Shown here piece by piece: positions 25,036 through 38,560 of a stretch of DNA of 64,000 bases. The notes under the pieces are model-generated. The model ran no database searches, was not told the DNA's origin, and saw only the letters and a list, made by a program, of their open reading frames with translations. Each line of letters begins with the position of its first letter. The first letter of the stretch is position 1. The translations under genes were made by a program, and so were the position numbers. Source of the DNA: Arctopsyche grandis (lineage: Eukaryota > Arthropoda > Insecta > Trichoptera > Hydropsychidae); NCBI RefSeq assembly GCF_051622035.1, contig NC_135357.1:17103001-17167000 (forward strand), given 5' to 3'.

Positions 25036-25379
25036 CTGTAACACATGTTAATATAGTAATATTTGATCGGATTAACAATAGGATGCCTAGTTTTTGAAAG
25101 ACGGTCTTTGAAAATATGGATCAAATGTTAAAACTACCAAAGATTGTACTAAACGAATTGAATTTGATTCCGTTTGTCATTATTACATTTAAAATCTCAA
25201 GATTTACCCTGAAATTATCTATTATAACTTATGTGTTAGCTAAAAATATTTAACTCCTCATTAAGTGAGATTAAATGTTAATGCATATTTTGGAGATACC
25301 AATTATGATAGATAAGCAAAGGCACTCGATTTATATACGATGTTGTAATTAAATACATACATAGATTAAATATAGAATA

Positions 25380-25595
25380 CTAGTGTTTTTACCCGGCTTC
25401 GCTCGGTATTTGTAATATAAACCTCTTAAACATAGCCAATCTAATAGTAAACATTTTATTAAATTTATTTGAATAGTTTTATTTTATTTAAATCTATTTG
25501 AATATTCATTTGTTCGATGACGTCAAGGATTTACGAACCAACATTACATATTTTCTTACATACTTTCAAAGTCTCTTTCGAAATTATATATTTGA
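25380..25595 (-). mobile_element. Helitron-like element, family H1
   Basis: On the minus strand it starts TCAAATATATAATTTCGAAA after an A and ends with ACCGAGCGAAGCCGGGTAAA, then cactag-T. The 5' TC, the near-palindromic GC hairpin just before CTAG, and the A/T insertion point all fit Helitrons. At about 215 bp it has no coding capacity. Confidence 0.65.
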
Positions 25596-26264
25596 TGTAG
25601 AGGCTCGAAGCTTCTGATAAAAATGATGTAAATTATGAAACTGATAAAAAATATTGTAAAATATAAATGGAAATAGGCAGAAATAAATTGACAACATAGA
25701 AAGAGATGAAACATTGGATTTAGGATAGAGCACAACATCTAAAGAATTATTTAAAGATGAATGTTATATTCATCTCTGTACATATGTATGTATGTATTTT
25801 TCATTTATAGAAATATATAAATTCTAGTTGAAGATACATACATATTTTATCACTTTTAGTTTAATTTAAACCAATCGAATTTTGTTTAATTTTTAATTTT
25901 CACCGTTTTTTATTTTCTTCTTTATTTTTTTGTTTCTTTAAATATTTTGAGTAGCATGTGAATTAAATATAAGCAAATCAAAAATTCAAAATATATGCTT
26001 TTTGTACGTGAATTCCGTTGGAGAAATGTGTGAATGGTGGTTGTAAATAATGATCATTCCTTTCCTTTGATTGTACTTTCCTTTTTATTAAATCCAATAT
26101 GAAGAGGGACTGCCGGTAGTGTGTGGTGATTAGCACATCACCAAGCTAGTGTTAAATGAACACTGCTATACTAAGCGATAATGATCCACCGCCGATAGCC
26201 CTCTATTTATACATACATATAATATATAATGGTTGGGAGTGGCCATAACAACTTGAAGAATGTC

Positions 26265-26522
26265 CACCCGTTATATTTGAAAGTGGCGGAAGTCCAATTT
26301 TCAGTTCCAAAAACACTATTTCTGTTTGAAATAATTCACAAATTGTTGCAGCTTCTTTTAATTTGATATGTCCAGAATCTCGGAAAAGCAGAATGAACGT
26401 ATTACAGGGCCCCATATTTTTAAATATTGTTAAACGCAAAACATCATATTTAGTGTTTTGCGATATTTTTCTCCATATGAAAAAAAGTGAACTTATGCCA
26501 TTTTCAAATAAAGCGGCTCATA
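26265..26522 (+). mobile_element. MITE family M, best copy
   Basis: The left end ccgttatatttgaaagtggc and the reverse complement of the right end gccgctttatttgaaaatgg are inverted repeats. The interior contains a palindromic attt.aaatatt core and matches three other copies in the window. It has no coding frame. Confidence 0.8.
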
Positions 26523-28621
26523 TATACATAAGTGTACATATGTATATTCTTGTTTATGTATATATATTTATTATCTGGCCATAGTGTCATACTGGGGTAA
26601 CCTGTGAAGATACTGGTATATGTTTATTAAAATAAAATATAATATATACGTATGTATAATATATTATAACATTATATAAACTCAATAAATTCACACACTT
26701 GAAGTATTATCCATACGTAAATTGTGTTAGAACTTTTCGTGTGAGAAATTCGATGATGCTTCGTAGCTGCGAGCGGTTGACTTCGAATTTTTCGAGATTT
26801 CGTCAAGACTTCTCCCCCTGACAAAGTGGTTTAATTTTCGAAGTTTTTCAAAATTATTAGATTTCTTCCGCGGGCGTATTTTTTTACTCCGTGACGTTCT
26901 CAAACTTTTCACTCCGTGCAGTGGATATTTGCTCAAATTTTCCGTGTAAAATTTCCAAATTGAACATTGGTGAAGTTTTCGCGTAAAGAATCGCAAAAAC
27001 TTTCCCTTATTTGCTTTGGGAAACATCACGTGTGCCGAAAGATGAAGTTTGTTCCTAATTTTACCGGATGAAACGTCTCAATATGTCAAAAGCAATATCA
27101 GCGCACTCAAAAATTTCAACACCACACACTTTGGGTTTGGTATCACTAAAATATTATACACACTTCAATTTTAATTAGGTTAATGACCGAGCACTTGCGA
27201 CTGTGCAAAGTTTAAAGCCTTACATTTTCCATATTTTTCTCAAGATGTACAGTTTCAAAAAATATAACAGTATAGCGAGAGAAAGAGAGAGAATTAAGGG
27301 TAGGTGGATAAGAGAACTGCGGCAAAGTTTTCCCGGGGAAGCGCACGACTTTGGCCAGTTTTAAAAATATTTCTTGGAGAGAATGTGCAAAGTTGCTACG
27401 AATAAAGGCGATGGTTTCTTCCCACCCCTCCTCAGACGGCCTGTTTCAGTAGATTCGCTTCAGAGGGAATCGTTGAAGGGAATAATAATGGTCCAGTGTA
27501 TTTTTCTGCACTTTTACGCACAAATGGCTCTTTCAAAAATCCAAGCATCAGCTTCCGTTTAATATTCGTCAGGTTTCCAAAACGTACATCATTCAATGCG
27601 GCTATTTTAGAAGACAATTTTAAAATTTCCTTGAGAGACTTACGTTTTTTTTTTTTTAAAAGTCGTTGTTTCTTTCCATGATGGCCTTCTATACATTTTT
27701 TTCGTTTTGCGCTTCATCGTCGCGTTTGTAAAATGTTGCAAAAATCTTTTTCTCTCGACGAATGAAATGGCCAAAAAGGAGGAAAAAGTTGTTTCTGTAA
27801 CGGACCGTGCCTTTATCATCGACCAGTGATAATGCGAAACAACTCTCGTGGAAAAGTTCGCGAGGAAATGAGCGACAAACACATTGTTGTATCTCAATAA
27901 ACAAAAAAAATTGTACGTCACACAAACAAGTTTTCGAATAACTAACGACACTTTTTATGATTTGTCCGAGAAGTTATGCACTGGAAAAGTTTATTGCGGA
28001 AATACCATTAAATAGCAAGTAGGTATAGTACACAGAAAGACTCTTTGGCAATGAGATGGATAATACAATTGTATATTTATGGATCAAATTAACGCTTTTA
28101 CTGAACCGTGCAAGAAGAAAAAATCAGTCTAGACATTTTGTTCTTAATCTAGCCGCCCTACTATATAGGATTTGCTTGTAAAAATGGGGCGGACGGGTGG
28201 TGTAGCCCTAGGGGAAGGGAGGGTAATGTAGCGCAGCTATCTGAGGATAACATAACTTTTCGTTTAGCATTAATGCCCCTTTCTTCTGTCTCTCTTTTTG
28301 TTTCTGTTTATCTCGCTGTCACTTCTACCGCCTACGGGGTCGTAGATGCTCATTACGGCGATAGTCTTAAGGATCATTTTCGACCTAAAAGAGTCTGCAC
28401 AACCTTTAGATTGTTTGATTGGTTCACAATAAACCGAATAAACTTTAATTAACTTGCGACTTGCGTATTATATTACTGCTCGAGATCTTTCCCACTCTTG
28501 ATGACTTAATTGGCATCGTATAGCCGTTTCAAATTCAAGTGAAAAAATTTCAACTAAAGAATTTAGGGTAAACATTTTAGAATCTAGAAGAATGTAATAA
28601 ATGACAGAAGTCGATACTTAC

Positions 28622-28707
28622 ATGCCAAAGATGGTCTGAAGTGGATGGCTCTCTCGAAACTCTGAATAGCTTCTTCATATTGTCCTCTCCCCTGAAGCAG
28701 TACACCT
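28622..28707 (-). CDS. Tmtc2: TMTC2 internal exon, TPR helix pair
   Basis: This 86-nt exon has an acceptor tgtctacag before it and a donor gtaagta after it. In the only sensible frame it encodes 28 residues beginning GVLLQGRGQYEEAIQSF and ending FRPSLA, with split codons at both ends. The spacing Gly-8, Tyr-11, Ala-20, Phe-24, Ala-27, Pro-32 is the classical TPR signature. It matches the region of vertebrate TMTC2 that reads like NLGLLLQENSRF followed by an Ala-Tyr-Leu-Asn motif. It begins with one base of a split codon, so an upstream exon must exist, but none was recognised in the remaining 35 kb. Confidence 0.8.
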
Positions 28708-31299
28708 CTGTAGACAAACAATAAATTTTTCAATCAAATGGACATTCGAAATAAATATAATATTTTTGCTAGGCTACATTTTGCGCGTTCATTTTGCATC
28801 GATGCAGCATTATTATTTACGGGGTTTTTTCCGATCCTAGCTTCAGTTTCGCAATTAAAAAGGATAAAAGCGAAAAGCCATCATATTCCCGAAGCGGACG
28901 TCGTATAAATCATGCAAAATCCAATAATCGAGAGGTCAAACAAATAAAAACGTGTGATTTATAGTGACATTACGTAAATGTAGCAAACGAATTTAACGAC
29001 ACACAAACGTACACGCATATAAATTACTGTATTATCCGATGGCGAAGATTTAACCCAAATAATGATTGAAAATTCATATTTAATATGTTATTACGGGTAA
29101 TATAATTTCGGATGGAAAGGTAGTTGTAATAATAAACTGGAAATATTGTATTTTTATGGCATTTTCCTTTTTCTGGTATGAAGAAAGGTACCTAATTTAC
29201 CTATCTTCGTTTTTATGTATCCTCGTTCCGAGACTTCGTTTGTGTCCAGCGCGTGTACGAAAGCGAAGGGCAATCTACATCCCTCGGAAAACTCAATTTT
29301 GAATCCCTTCATATCTGCGATCATAAAAACCACCCCCACCGATTGCACGCGGACCACCGGGGTAGTGCTTGGTCTGTCTGTTTCTCAATTTTCATCCTAC
29401 GGGGACAACGCGAACTTTATATAGGGTTTTCTTTGCCGATATTACGTAACTTTTTTTATTCGTCTGTGTGTACGTTGTTCGTAATAAAGCAATGATATTT
29501 TTTGCGTTGCCGAGAAGGGAGATGTTATATTTGATGGTGGACGTGTCTGGAAACCTCCATAGATGGCATCCCTTTCGCTCCTCAACTTGCAGCCTGCGTT
29601 GGTCTGGATTGAGCGTTACGTGCGCTAAATTACCCGCGTATGGATTTTTCCTGCTATATGCGAGCTTTTCCCCTTTTGTTTTCGTCTGGCCCCACTCGTT
29701 TCTCTGGTCATCGTCTGAAGGCCGCTTGCTATCAAAGCTTCATTCGTATATATGTATGTTTATATGTGCCTGTATGTATGTGAATGTTATTTTTCCCCGG
29801 TTTTCCGTTTCCGGTAAAAGTGTGTTTATCCGCTGGACCGTGCCGGCGAGATTTGATTGGACAAATCGTTCACGTATCAATCAAATTTTCACGACGAAAT
29901 AAACATCACCGTATCCAAATTGACATGCTATATTAGTATATTGTTTATAATATTTGAACGAATAAAATATATTTATACATATAAATAGCATAAAATAAAA
30001 TTTCTTCTATTGCTTTAGCTTCTACATATATGAACAAAAATTGAATATTTCATTTATCAAACTGTTTCAATATACAACATGTATTTGAATAAAAGTTTTT
30101 CCTTTCACATATAATCCTTGCTTAAACTTGTTGCAAATTGAATGTCTCGTTAAAAGTACACAAAATACATTTATACGTGGGAAGAAGAGATCGACCTGAA
30201 GTAAAACCACAATCCGAAACCGTGATGACGTCGTATTCCAAACCACAGCATTTCATCTAGACAGTTCAGTGCAGCGTCAAATGAATGTCGCAAAGTTTAA
30301 TTACAAATTAACAATATATTATATAGCTTTATTTGATTTTGAATGATCTCAAATCATTGTTGGAAATTATAAATGAACAGAAGTCGTTCAACTACAACGT
30401 GACTTTTAAAATATCTAAGACACTTTCAGCAATTGAATTCGAATACAATGGCTTGCGATTTCTCGGCGGCATCTTCTGTGCTCCGAAAGAAAAATAAAAT
30501 AAACCGATTTCCCGGTCGACTTATGTCGAATCTCTGACAAAGACAGCACGTCTCAATTAAAACCGACCGGAGGAACCGTTTATGAACTGCGGAGTTGTTT
30601 AACGACTATCGACGAATTAGAGATACTGATCCAATGTTTAGATATGTTCAGAAAAAAATCAGTGAAATTATAACAAGAAATATTTCAATTGTACATATAA
30701 GAAAAATATATGATTAAATGTTATACTTTAAAGTCCAAAATTTTGAAGTCAATTGCAATTTTTCTCAATCGAGAAGTTTCATGATAGATACTGCTCGAAT
30801 ATGAATGAAACGAGAGTTTTAAGCAAATTTTAATGGCAATCGTTGTGCGTGAGTTTCCATTGGAAGTGTTAAATTATCGGTTAATCGGATTCGTTGATAT
30901 AATATTACAGGTCTTAACAAATCTTTATCGCATTTTCGCCATCTCGTACAAAAGCCCGACTATTATGTACTACGCTCGCCGTATAAGTTCACCACGAGGG
31001 AGACTTCACATGTGTTCCAGACTATGGCAGGTTGTAGAACCAGGCGTCGAACTTAATTTGCTTTATCGTAATAGCATCTCTGAATTTGTCGCTGACGATG
31101 TGGGTGTGTGAGTGTGTTTCGCGGAAATTTCCAACTCTACAGTTAGATATTGAAGTACATATTTCTATTGAATACTACCCACTTGAGTTTGGCTGATAAA
31201 TACGGTTATGGTAAAGGTATTAAACTCACAAATTAAACTTAAGTTTATAATTTTTATTTAATTTAATTTCAATAATGTTATAACGGGTTTTGCTCCTGT

Positions 31300-31550
31300 G
31301 CGACATCTATGATATTAAACATAGCGGGTATGATGGTTTTTGTCAATTTAATGGAGTCACCTTTTCTGTAATGAAATAAATAAATGGGCAAACTCTGATA
31401 GAATACGATCGATACGGAACCACAAATATACAAGTCTGGCTAGCAGCACTATAGATTGTACTCAGAATAAACTCTTTTCAATCGAGTTAAGCTAGAACCC
31501 AGTGACCTCTCGGTGCTTAATGCTACCACAGAGATATGCTGCTTAGCTTA
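31300..31550 (-). repeat. SINE family A, eroded
   Basis: It shows gggcaaactctgatag, a drifted ccacaaatatacaagtctgg, and the inverted B-box region (agaacccagtgacctctcgg) in the usual order. The 3' tail is not clear. Confidence 0.6.
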
Positions 31551-31726
31551 ATAATAGTAATCTATTATATAACCATTTTAACTCAATTTATCTCATAAAT
31601 AATATGTATGTATTTTACGTATTCTGCACCGTTATTTCCCGCCTCAATCTAATTTAGTAAAAGGATAATATATGGAAATAGCCAAACTATAAATGTGCGA
31701 TAAATAAACATTAACATTGACAAATA

Positions 31727-31938
31727 TCAAATATATAATTTCGAAAGAGACTTTGTATGTATGTTTGTAAGTATTTTTGGTTGGGAACATCGAAAACAAA
31801 ACAAAGTTTCTATGACGACGATTCGATATTTTTTTCTTCGATTCAAATAAATTTAATAAAAAATGAATATTTACTATTAGATTCGCCATGTTTAAGCTGT
31901 TTGTATTAAAAATACTGAGCGAAGCCGGGTAAAACAGC
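31727..31938 (+). mobile_element. Helitron-like element, family H1
   Basis: It starts TCAAATATATAATTTCGAAA and ends ctgagcgaagccgggtaaaa, then cag. It matches the copies at 25380 and 57051. The final CTAG has decayed to CCCG. Confidence 0.6.
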
Positions 31939-33339
31939 CCGTACCGCAGAACGAAAGTCAGTCAGTCTGAGCCCAAGCTCTTAATAAACAGTTAATTTCT
32001 ATTAGTCAATCAGTTCTTCTACGCACTTCTCAAGTTCGTCGTTCCAATATCAAATTCAAGATCAATTTGTTTTCCGAATGAATATACATTAAGTGATAAG
32101 ACTAATAATGTATATTTATATTAAAAATACAATATTTACAACGAGATTTAGTGTAAAATGAATCTCTTTTAATTCTCACAAACTGTATTCAACTTTAATT
32201 AAATTAAAAAAATATATGAATTGGAATTTTGACTGAATCATCATCATCTTAATCAACTTTTTAAAAGTATAAAAAAACCCGGAACGTAATAGTATGTAGG
32301 TACATAAATATAACAAATATTTAAAGACCGATTTCAAATATGTAAATAAGATAATAAGATACGCTATAAGATTTTACAAATGAACAGTATTTGTAAGTGG
32401 GAAAAAATATAGCATCGATATATTTATGTATTGGTGTTGCTTGTGTTAAAAAATAACATCATGTAAACACTCAAGTTACGTGGTTTGAAATGTTCAATAA
32501 TTTATCTATCGATTATTGAAAAAACACGACACATTTACACACAAGTTTTTAATGATGATTAATTGGTATAGTTCCTAATCAATCACTATACATACTATTT
32601 ATTTAACGTATTTACTCTAATTTATAATTCACATCCAATATCATCGAGAACAATCAAATGATATTTAAAGAAACATGAGAATAGAACTTACAAGAACGTT
32701 CAATCTGACGTTTAAATTATAATTTAATAACAAAACAACAGTTGTATAAATTTAATCGTCCGCTTTATAGTTCAATGCATGCAGCAATTTGGAAGTTTTG
32801 AAACAAAAACAGTATTTCAACAGATATACATAATTCCGGGTAGGTATATATGTATATATAAATTAACTAGTCGTAGTCAGATAATAACGTTTGCATATTC
32901 TCACATAAGTTCAATGGGAATAGTGCGATCTTGATTAGACACCTAAAGTACACTGACACCCCCTGTTAGCTTATTCCGAAGTTTGGGAACGAACAAGTGC
33001 AATTACTTACTCGATAGAAAATCGGCTCTTCACGTATTGGCGCAGGTAATGTTGTTCGGTTCCTAATCGGCCAAGTTTTCAAATTAAGATGTTAGATAGC
33101 AGGCAGAATTAATATCGTACGAGAAGGGGTCGGATTTAAAGGGCCACGTGCCACAATAGCCGGAATCGGTTGCATTAACCGAAACGGTTAAAGGCTCGTT
33201 TATACCAGCACAACTCAAACCGGCAACTGCACGTAAACAGCATTACGAAAAATATTATTTAGTGCCAGCATTCATATGTTCCGCAATGTATACGAAACAG
33301 CAACAACCGACACGATCTATTCATATAATATAAACAGCA

Positions 33340-33775
33340 GCATGGACTAGTGATAGGCATATATGCTTTTTAACAAAGTGGTCACGAGTTGGAGTCTCAC
33401 TGGTTGCTGCTGGCTAGACCTTGTTTTGTGACTCCAGTTTGATTTGATTGCCAAATTATCTGATTTTCATGGAAACGGTTTAAAAAAATTGGGAGTTTCC
33501 CAATTCTTGCAATTTTCGAGTTTTCAGCATCACGAATTTCACTGATTCGTATAAAAATGCTGCATATGTATAAAAATGTCCATAAATGTCTCGCGAAATT
33601 TTACAGTATCTTGAAATTTGATGATTTATATTAAAAAAATGCTCCGAAAATGTAAGTTTATCAATGATGTATCTATGATGCTTTGTTAAAATAATTCTAA
33701 AAATTGTATATCGATGTTTGTAATTGACCAAGAAAGCACATTTGGGTTTACCTGTTAGGTCTTCCTGGTATATAT
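33340..33775 (+). repeat. SINE family A, full length, body decayed
   Basis: A tRNA-like head (agcatggactagtgatagg; B box ttggagtctc, weak) leads to tgctgctggctagacc, gtgactccagtttga, and the 3' end gggtttacctgttaggtctt, cctggtatata. Confidence 0.75.
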
Positions 33776-33777
33776 CA

Positions 33778-34024
33778 TCATCAACATCATTATTCACCAT
33801 CCACTGCTAGATGAAGGCCTCTCCAACACGCTTCCAATCGTCTTTGTTTTGCGCAACTCTCATCCATCTCACCCCGCACATTTTCCTAATTTCGTCCACC
33901 CATCTTCCCTGCGGTCTTCCTTTTACCCTTTTTCATTCTCTCGGGTACCATTCAATCACTTATTTTGTCCACCTTTCGTTCATTCTCCTAGCCACGTGGC
34001 CCGCCCATTGCCATTTCTATTATA
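33778..34024 (-). pseudogene. RTE-type LINE, C-terminal ORF fragment
   Basis: The plus strand carries the inverted 3' end: a CAT/ATC tail, then the complements of sequences encoding the family's terminal WMANG-like and WYPRE-like motifs. It aligns with the copy at 59250. It is frameshifted and 5' truncated. Confidence 0.7.
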
Positions 34025-35929
34025 TATGTATATGGATGTAAAAATAAAATATTAAGCAGCAGTATATACAACTGAAACGTATCAAAAAGAACCGGTTTTA
34101 TTTGACCATTGTGGAAATATTCAAGCATGGCGGGACGTCATAGTGGCGAGTGCACCAGTTCTATCAAAAGTGTTGCCATGTGCATATGAGTATTTAAGGA
34201 AACGTCAATATTAACTCGAAAATAGTATTGAGCCGCATCATCGCGCTCCGAAATGTACATATGTACATATATGCAAGCCGATTTTGTCTTGCACTCGTCC
34301 AAAACAAAATGAACGTGCCGAAAATGAGCGGTGCTGTATAGTTTGAATAGAAGTAGTCTTTTCCGTGCACTGTTGTGCCGTGTTGCTTACGTCTAATGTT
34401 GGGTGATATAAACAGACCCTAAATAGTAAATTTTGAAACGACGGGATTTCATGATTCATCGACTGTATTCGGCGTAGAAATAAACAGTACAAATACAAAA
34501 AGTCATTTATGTGGTTTTAAAAAAAGGGAAGCCTATCATTTTTTTACGAGATTATGGAGGTTTATGTATTCTTTTTGTACGACGAACCATTGTCTTATCC
34601 TGCGGTCGTAGTTCTGCATACCAAAGTGGTTGTGATTTATTAAGAGCGTTCGCTGGCCATATAATAAGGCATGTCTACATTTTCTGTATTACGCTGGAGC
34701 TTTTCAGGCTTTGTATGAGTTTTTCCCCGTAAATTGCAATAGTTACGATAAGAATAATAATGAAAAATGTAGCTGAAGCGGCCGTTGAAGAACAACCGCC
34801 CGTATTTCAGCTGGCAATCAAATATTTACAGACCGACGCCGAAACGAGCTGAAGCCAACCCGACAAAACACTCAAAATTCATAATTTACGGGAATTTGTG
34901 TGAGTGCGGAATCCAAATTTATATATTAGATATTAAAGAAAAACTCGGTATGTATGTATGTATGTATGTATGTAATATAATAAATATCGCACGCGCAAAG
35001 CCGTATCATAGTAAGTCACTTTAATGCGTTAAGTTTTGCGTCGCGTGAAAAACTTTCGATAGTAAATCAATTAAATTACGGCACACAAAGACAAATTTTC
35101 GTCCGTTTCGTTTAACGCGCAGCTAATGCGCGAGGAAAATTTGCCGTTCTGCTAAATTTGACAATATACGAATTATATTAATAACCGTTCGTCCGTAACG
35201 TGCAATAATATAATAATCGAGGAATTCCATCAAAATCACCGATGTTGAATCAATCCCTAATATGAAATTGATCACAAAAGCGAACCGCTGGAACGAAAAC
35301 AAAATTATGCCGCGAAAACCGAATGGATATTTCCATGCATAATTCTTATGTCAATTTGAACTCAAATTCAAATAAAATTTTCCGAGATGAATCCAAATGA
35401 ATGTCATTGATTTAACCATTATTTTGTGACGACAGAATGTGCATATTATTATATGCAGCAGAAACTTAAACCTTTTTCTTTCTAACATGTAAAAACAGAA
35501 AAATTATAAATTTGAGTGAACAAAATACTTCAATGGCCAAAACACTTCAACAATTGGGCCACGAATTTGACCTATATATTACTTTATTTAATATGTGAGT
35601 GAATTGAATACGTATGTGAGAAAGTATAATATTAAGTTTATATGAGATGAGAGTAAATCATAGTGCAAAAAGTAGCTGTTAAAACTGTTTATCTGTTAAG
35701 CCTGTGAGTTATGAACGGTCGGTAAAAAGCCAGCTGCAGCTACAGCTAACTGTCATCGCTTCAATCTGACACAAGATTCCGATGCAATTTATAATGATTT
35801 CTTTGATGACTAAACTCCTCTAGATTCATGTCAGATACATTAGCTTACTTAATGTTAGCTAATGTATCATGCTAATGTTAACTAACCCCCCTATTATTAT
35901 TAGAATTTTATTTCACATTTATAATTGTG

Positions 35930-36135
35930 ATAAATGAGAGTAGATGGCCAATTTGATAGGAACCGTTTCAACAATGAAATCAGATAATTTGGCAAACTCT
36001 GATAGGAAATGATTGACTTGGAGTCACAAACATATATCTAAAGTCTAACCAGTAACACTGAATCAGGGCTTGACCCCGCGACCTCTCAGTTGTTAGAATC
36101 ATACGCTAACCACCGAGTTATGTTCCTGGTTGTTT
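35930..36135 (-). repeat. SINE family A, head and body
   Basis: It contains ggaaccgtttcaacaatgaa, ggcaaactctgataggaaat, ggagtcacaaacat, an inverted B-box region (cttgaccccgcg) and an inverted A-box region (gctaaccaccgagttatg). Confidence 0.75.
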
Positions 36136-38015
36136 CATGAAAAACTTAAATGTTTCGAAATTTTAATTATTTTGCAAAGTTTATTATTATATTTAAGTTT
36201 AAGTTTGGACCATTGTGACATTACAGGAGTACCTAATGCGCCCCAATGGTCGAAAAAGTTTGTTTGAACGTATTAAATATATGTCCAAATAACTTATTGC
36301 ACGGAAAACGAAACGGAACACGAAAAAATCCATAATTACATATATGTACGTATGTATATGCACTTTATAAGCTATCAAAAATTCGATGCAAATATCAATG
36401 TTGAGACATAGGCAGCTTTTGCGGTTTCGATATAAAAAAAATAAAACAGGCGCGTGGCGTGCGGTGAAGATCTTGCAGTTTTCAACCATAAATATCTCTA
36501 GACTTTGCGGGGATTAAGGCCAAATAAAATTAAGCCCAACGCTTGGCAGAGGCTCGGTATCTGTGGCCCACCCTCGCATGCGACTAAGCCAAGTTACGAG
36601 TTCGCAGACCAGCGTGGCTTGTTTGTACATTATTCACGTTACGCCACCGAAACATGTGTTAGTTTCATATACTATACGTATGTACATATGTATGAGCATC
36701 TACACGAAAAAGCTAGATTTCCACCCCTTCTCGTTTTCGCGGAGGAAAAGTGCCATTTTCGAAATTGAAGCCTCCGTAAAATAAAAATATTCATTGGTGG
36801 TCTTACTGTTCTGATGGGCATCTCTACGTACAACAATGCACGCCCACGGTACTTTTATGCTAACAGTTTTATTGGCCTATAACTATGCGTGTCGTTATGA
36901 ACGATACGTTGGAATTTCAGACTTTATCGTAAAAATTTAATATCTTGTTCGCATCAAGATTTTATTAAATTATTTCTCGTACGCTAAAGAATGTCGTTCA
37001 TGTACAAGAAAACAATCTACATATATTCAAAAATATAATTTAAAATTTATATTATATTATTTAGCTTTGACTGAATGTGACTACATATTATATATTTATT
37101 ATAATTACATAAACATATACATACATATATTAAATATTCATAATCTGTGACTAAAAAATTTATAAATTTAAGCTTATTAGTTTCACTCAGTTAGTTAGAT
37201 GAAAATCCTGACTGAGGTTTCTGTCTGGGTTAACCCGAGACAGGAATTCTCGGAAACTAACGAAATTTTTGATGTGCCATGTTACGGGAATTCTCATCTT
37301 GAATACTGGAAAAAATATTCCAATCAAAACGTTATTTAAATGGTTGAATAAATGCAAATGTATACCCTACTATGAAACTATTATGAATCGAATGTATTTT
37401 TCTTGTTTTGTCAATTTTGTACTGAAGGAAATTTTTTTAGATTCTGACGAAGATGAGACAACTGTGTGTTTACCAATGCAAGAATTAATTAAATTTCACA
37501 TATTTTTTTGATTAAATAAGGAATTATTAAAGAAAAATACAAAATAACGTAAATAAAAATAACCTCAACTTTAAAATAGAAATGAAAATATATTGCCGAC
37601 AGGACAAAAAACAAACAGTTAAAAAAAGTTTTGGACCCTTTTAATTATAAAACCAACTTCAACCAAAACTGAAATAGTTTTTTTGAAATTGCTAGAAATA
37701 TTTCTTCTAAATCTAGAAATAGGCTTACAGATTATCATTTAAATATTTAAGTATTCTTAAGAAACTATTTCAAATAAATTTATTTTTATTATTTTTTTCC
37801 AGTGTGTACTCGTTTTAAATAAATAAATTTTATATTAAAAAAAAGAAAATTGAACTGGCAAAAAAATATTTATACATCATACATATCTCCCGAAATCGAT
37901 CCCGAACTTGTCCCTTGTCTTGGGAATTGTAAAATCCCGGAAATCAGAAACCACAAATTCTAGACTATCCGACATTTGTGAGCTGATTTTGAACCACCTC
38001 CACATACACCTTCAC

Positions 38016-38017
<2 letters not shown>

Positions 38018-38099
<82 letters not shown>
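38018..38099. repeat. (TA)n microsatellite
   Basis: About 40 uninterrupted TA units directly abut the 3' end of a SINE. Confidence 0.97.
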
Positions 38100-38103
<4 letters not shown>

Positions 38104-38104
38104 T

Positions 38105-38557
38105 TATTTATTTTTTTTATTTTACATATATACCAGGAAGGCCTTACAGGTAAATCCCAATGCGCCTTCCTGGCCAATTACAAATTACAATTACAATTAA
38201 AAATGCAGCATTTTTTATTACAAGTCGTTGAATTACGAGACACTGAAAAACTCGCAAATTAACGAGACATCTATGAATTGTACATAAATTTTATTGTACA
38301 TTAATCATACATCAAATAGTGGTGACATAGTAGGTAGGAAGAATTTTTAGCCAATTTTTTTTCCGGGAACCGTTTCAACAATGAAATCAGAGAAAATTGG
38401 CAAACTCTGATAGGAAACGATCAACCTGGAGTCACAAATCCAGGTCTGACCAACAGCATACTCTGAAAAATACATTTTCATTCGAGGCCCGGGCCAGGTA
38501 TCGAACCCCGGCGCCTCTCAACGCTAAGCAGAAGCTTAACGATCGAGCTATGCTGCT

Positions 38558-38560
<3 letters not shown>
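38105..38560 (-). repeat. SINE family A, best full-length copy
   Basis: On the minus strand the head reads gcatagctcgatcgttaag (A box) and ggggttcgatacctgg (B box). It then passes cctggagtcac...caggt, the body with the complement of aaccgtttcaacaatg, and the 3' end aaggcgcattgggatttacc, ggccttcctggtata. The length of about 430 bp makes this a good reference for the family. AT microsatellites bound both ends. Confidence 0.9.

Larger units (their letters stand above)
25036..28621 (-). other. Intron with Helitron-like and MITE insertions
   Basis: It lies between two TMTC2 exons. It holds the Helitron-like copy 25380-25595 and the MITE 26265-26522. The block 26700-28400 is mixed AT-rich and moderately GC-rich with no defensible exon. 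Confidence 0.5.
5941..28707 (-). other. Tmtc2: Span of a split gene with TMTC2-like TPR exons
   Basis: Six minus-strand exons with GT-AG borders can be chained from 28707 down to 5941. The phases at the junctions are 1, 0, 0, 1 and 2, and each junction keeps an open frame. The first three exons give consecutive TPR helices that align with the C-terminal repeats of TMTC2, an ER multi-pass protein with luminal TPRs that belongs to a family of cadherin O-mannosyltransferases. Introns range from 82 bp to about 10.3 kb and are full of mobile elements. The N-terminal membrane exons are not recognisable in the window. Assignment of the first three exons is firm; membership of the last three in the same transcript is inferred from phase, strand and order only. 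Confidence 0.7.
33192..34419. mobile_element. DNA transposon family D with nested SINE and LINE fragment
   Basis: The ends AGGCTCGTTTATACCA and, in reverse complement, GGGTCTGTTTATATCA are imperfect inverted repeats flanked by TAA. The inner flanks match the copy at 54749-55372 in inverted orientation, over segments such as gcacggaaaagactacttct and cacttttgatagaactggtg. A SINE (33340-33775) and an RTE fragment (33778-34024) sit in the middle. No transposase is visible. Confidence 0.7.

Noticed and set aside
24734..25097. Plus-strand frames of 78 and 92 codons and a second minus-strand frame
   Set aside because: They are shadows of the GC-rich TMTC2 exon; the splice sites and TPR pattern support only one minus-strand frame.
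29468..29902. 144-codon plus-strand frame
   Set aside because: Its composition is Phe/Ser/Cys-rich without motifs, with no splice or family support.
33811..34055. Plus-strand Ser/Pro/His-rich frames
   Set aside because: They are the antisense of an RTE-type LINE end; the same false frames occur at 59250-59559.
37908..38153. Plus-strand open frame of 81 codons
   Set aside because: Most of it is an Ile-Tyr run from the TA microsatellite.
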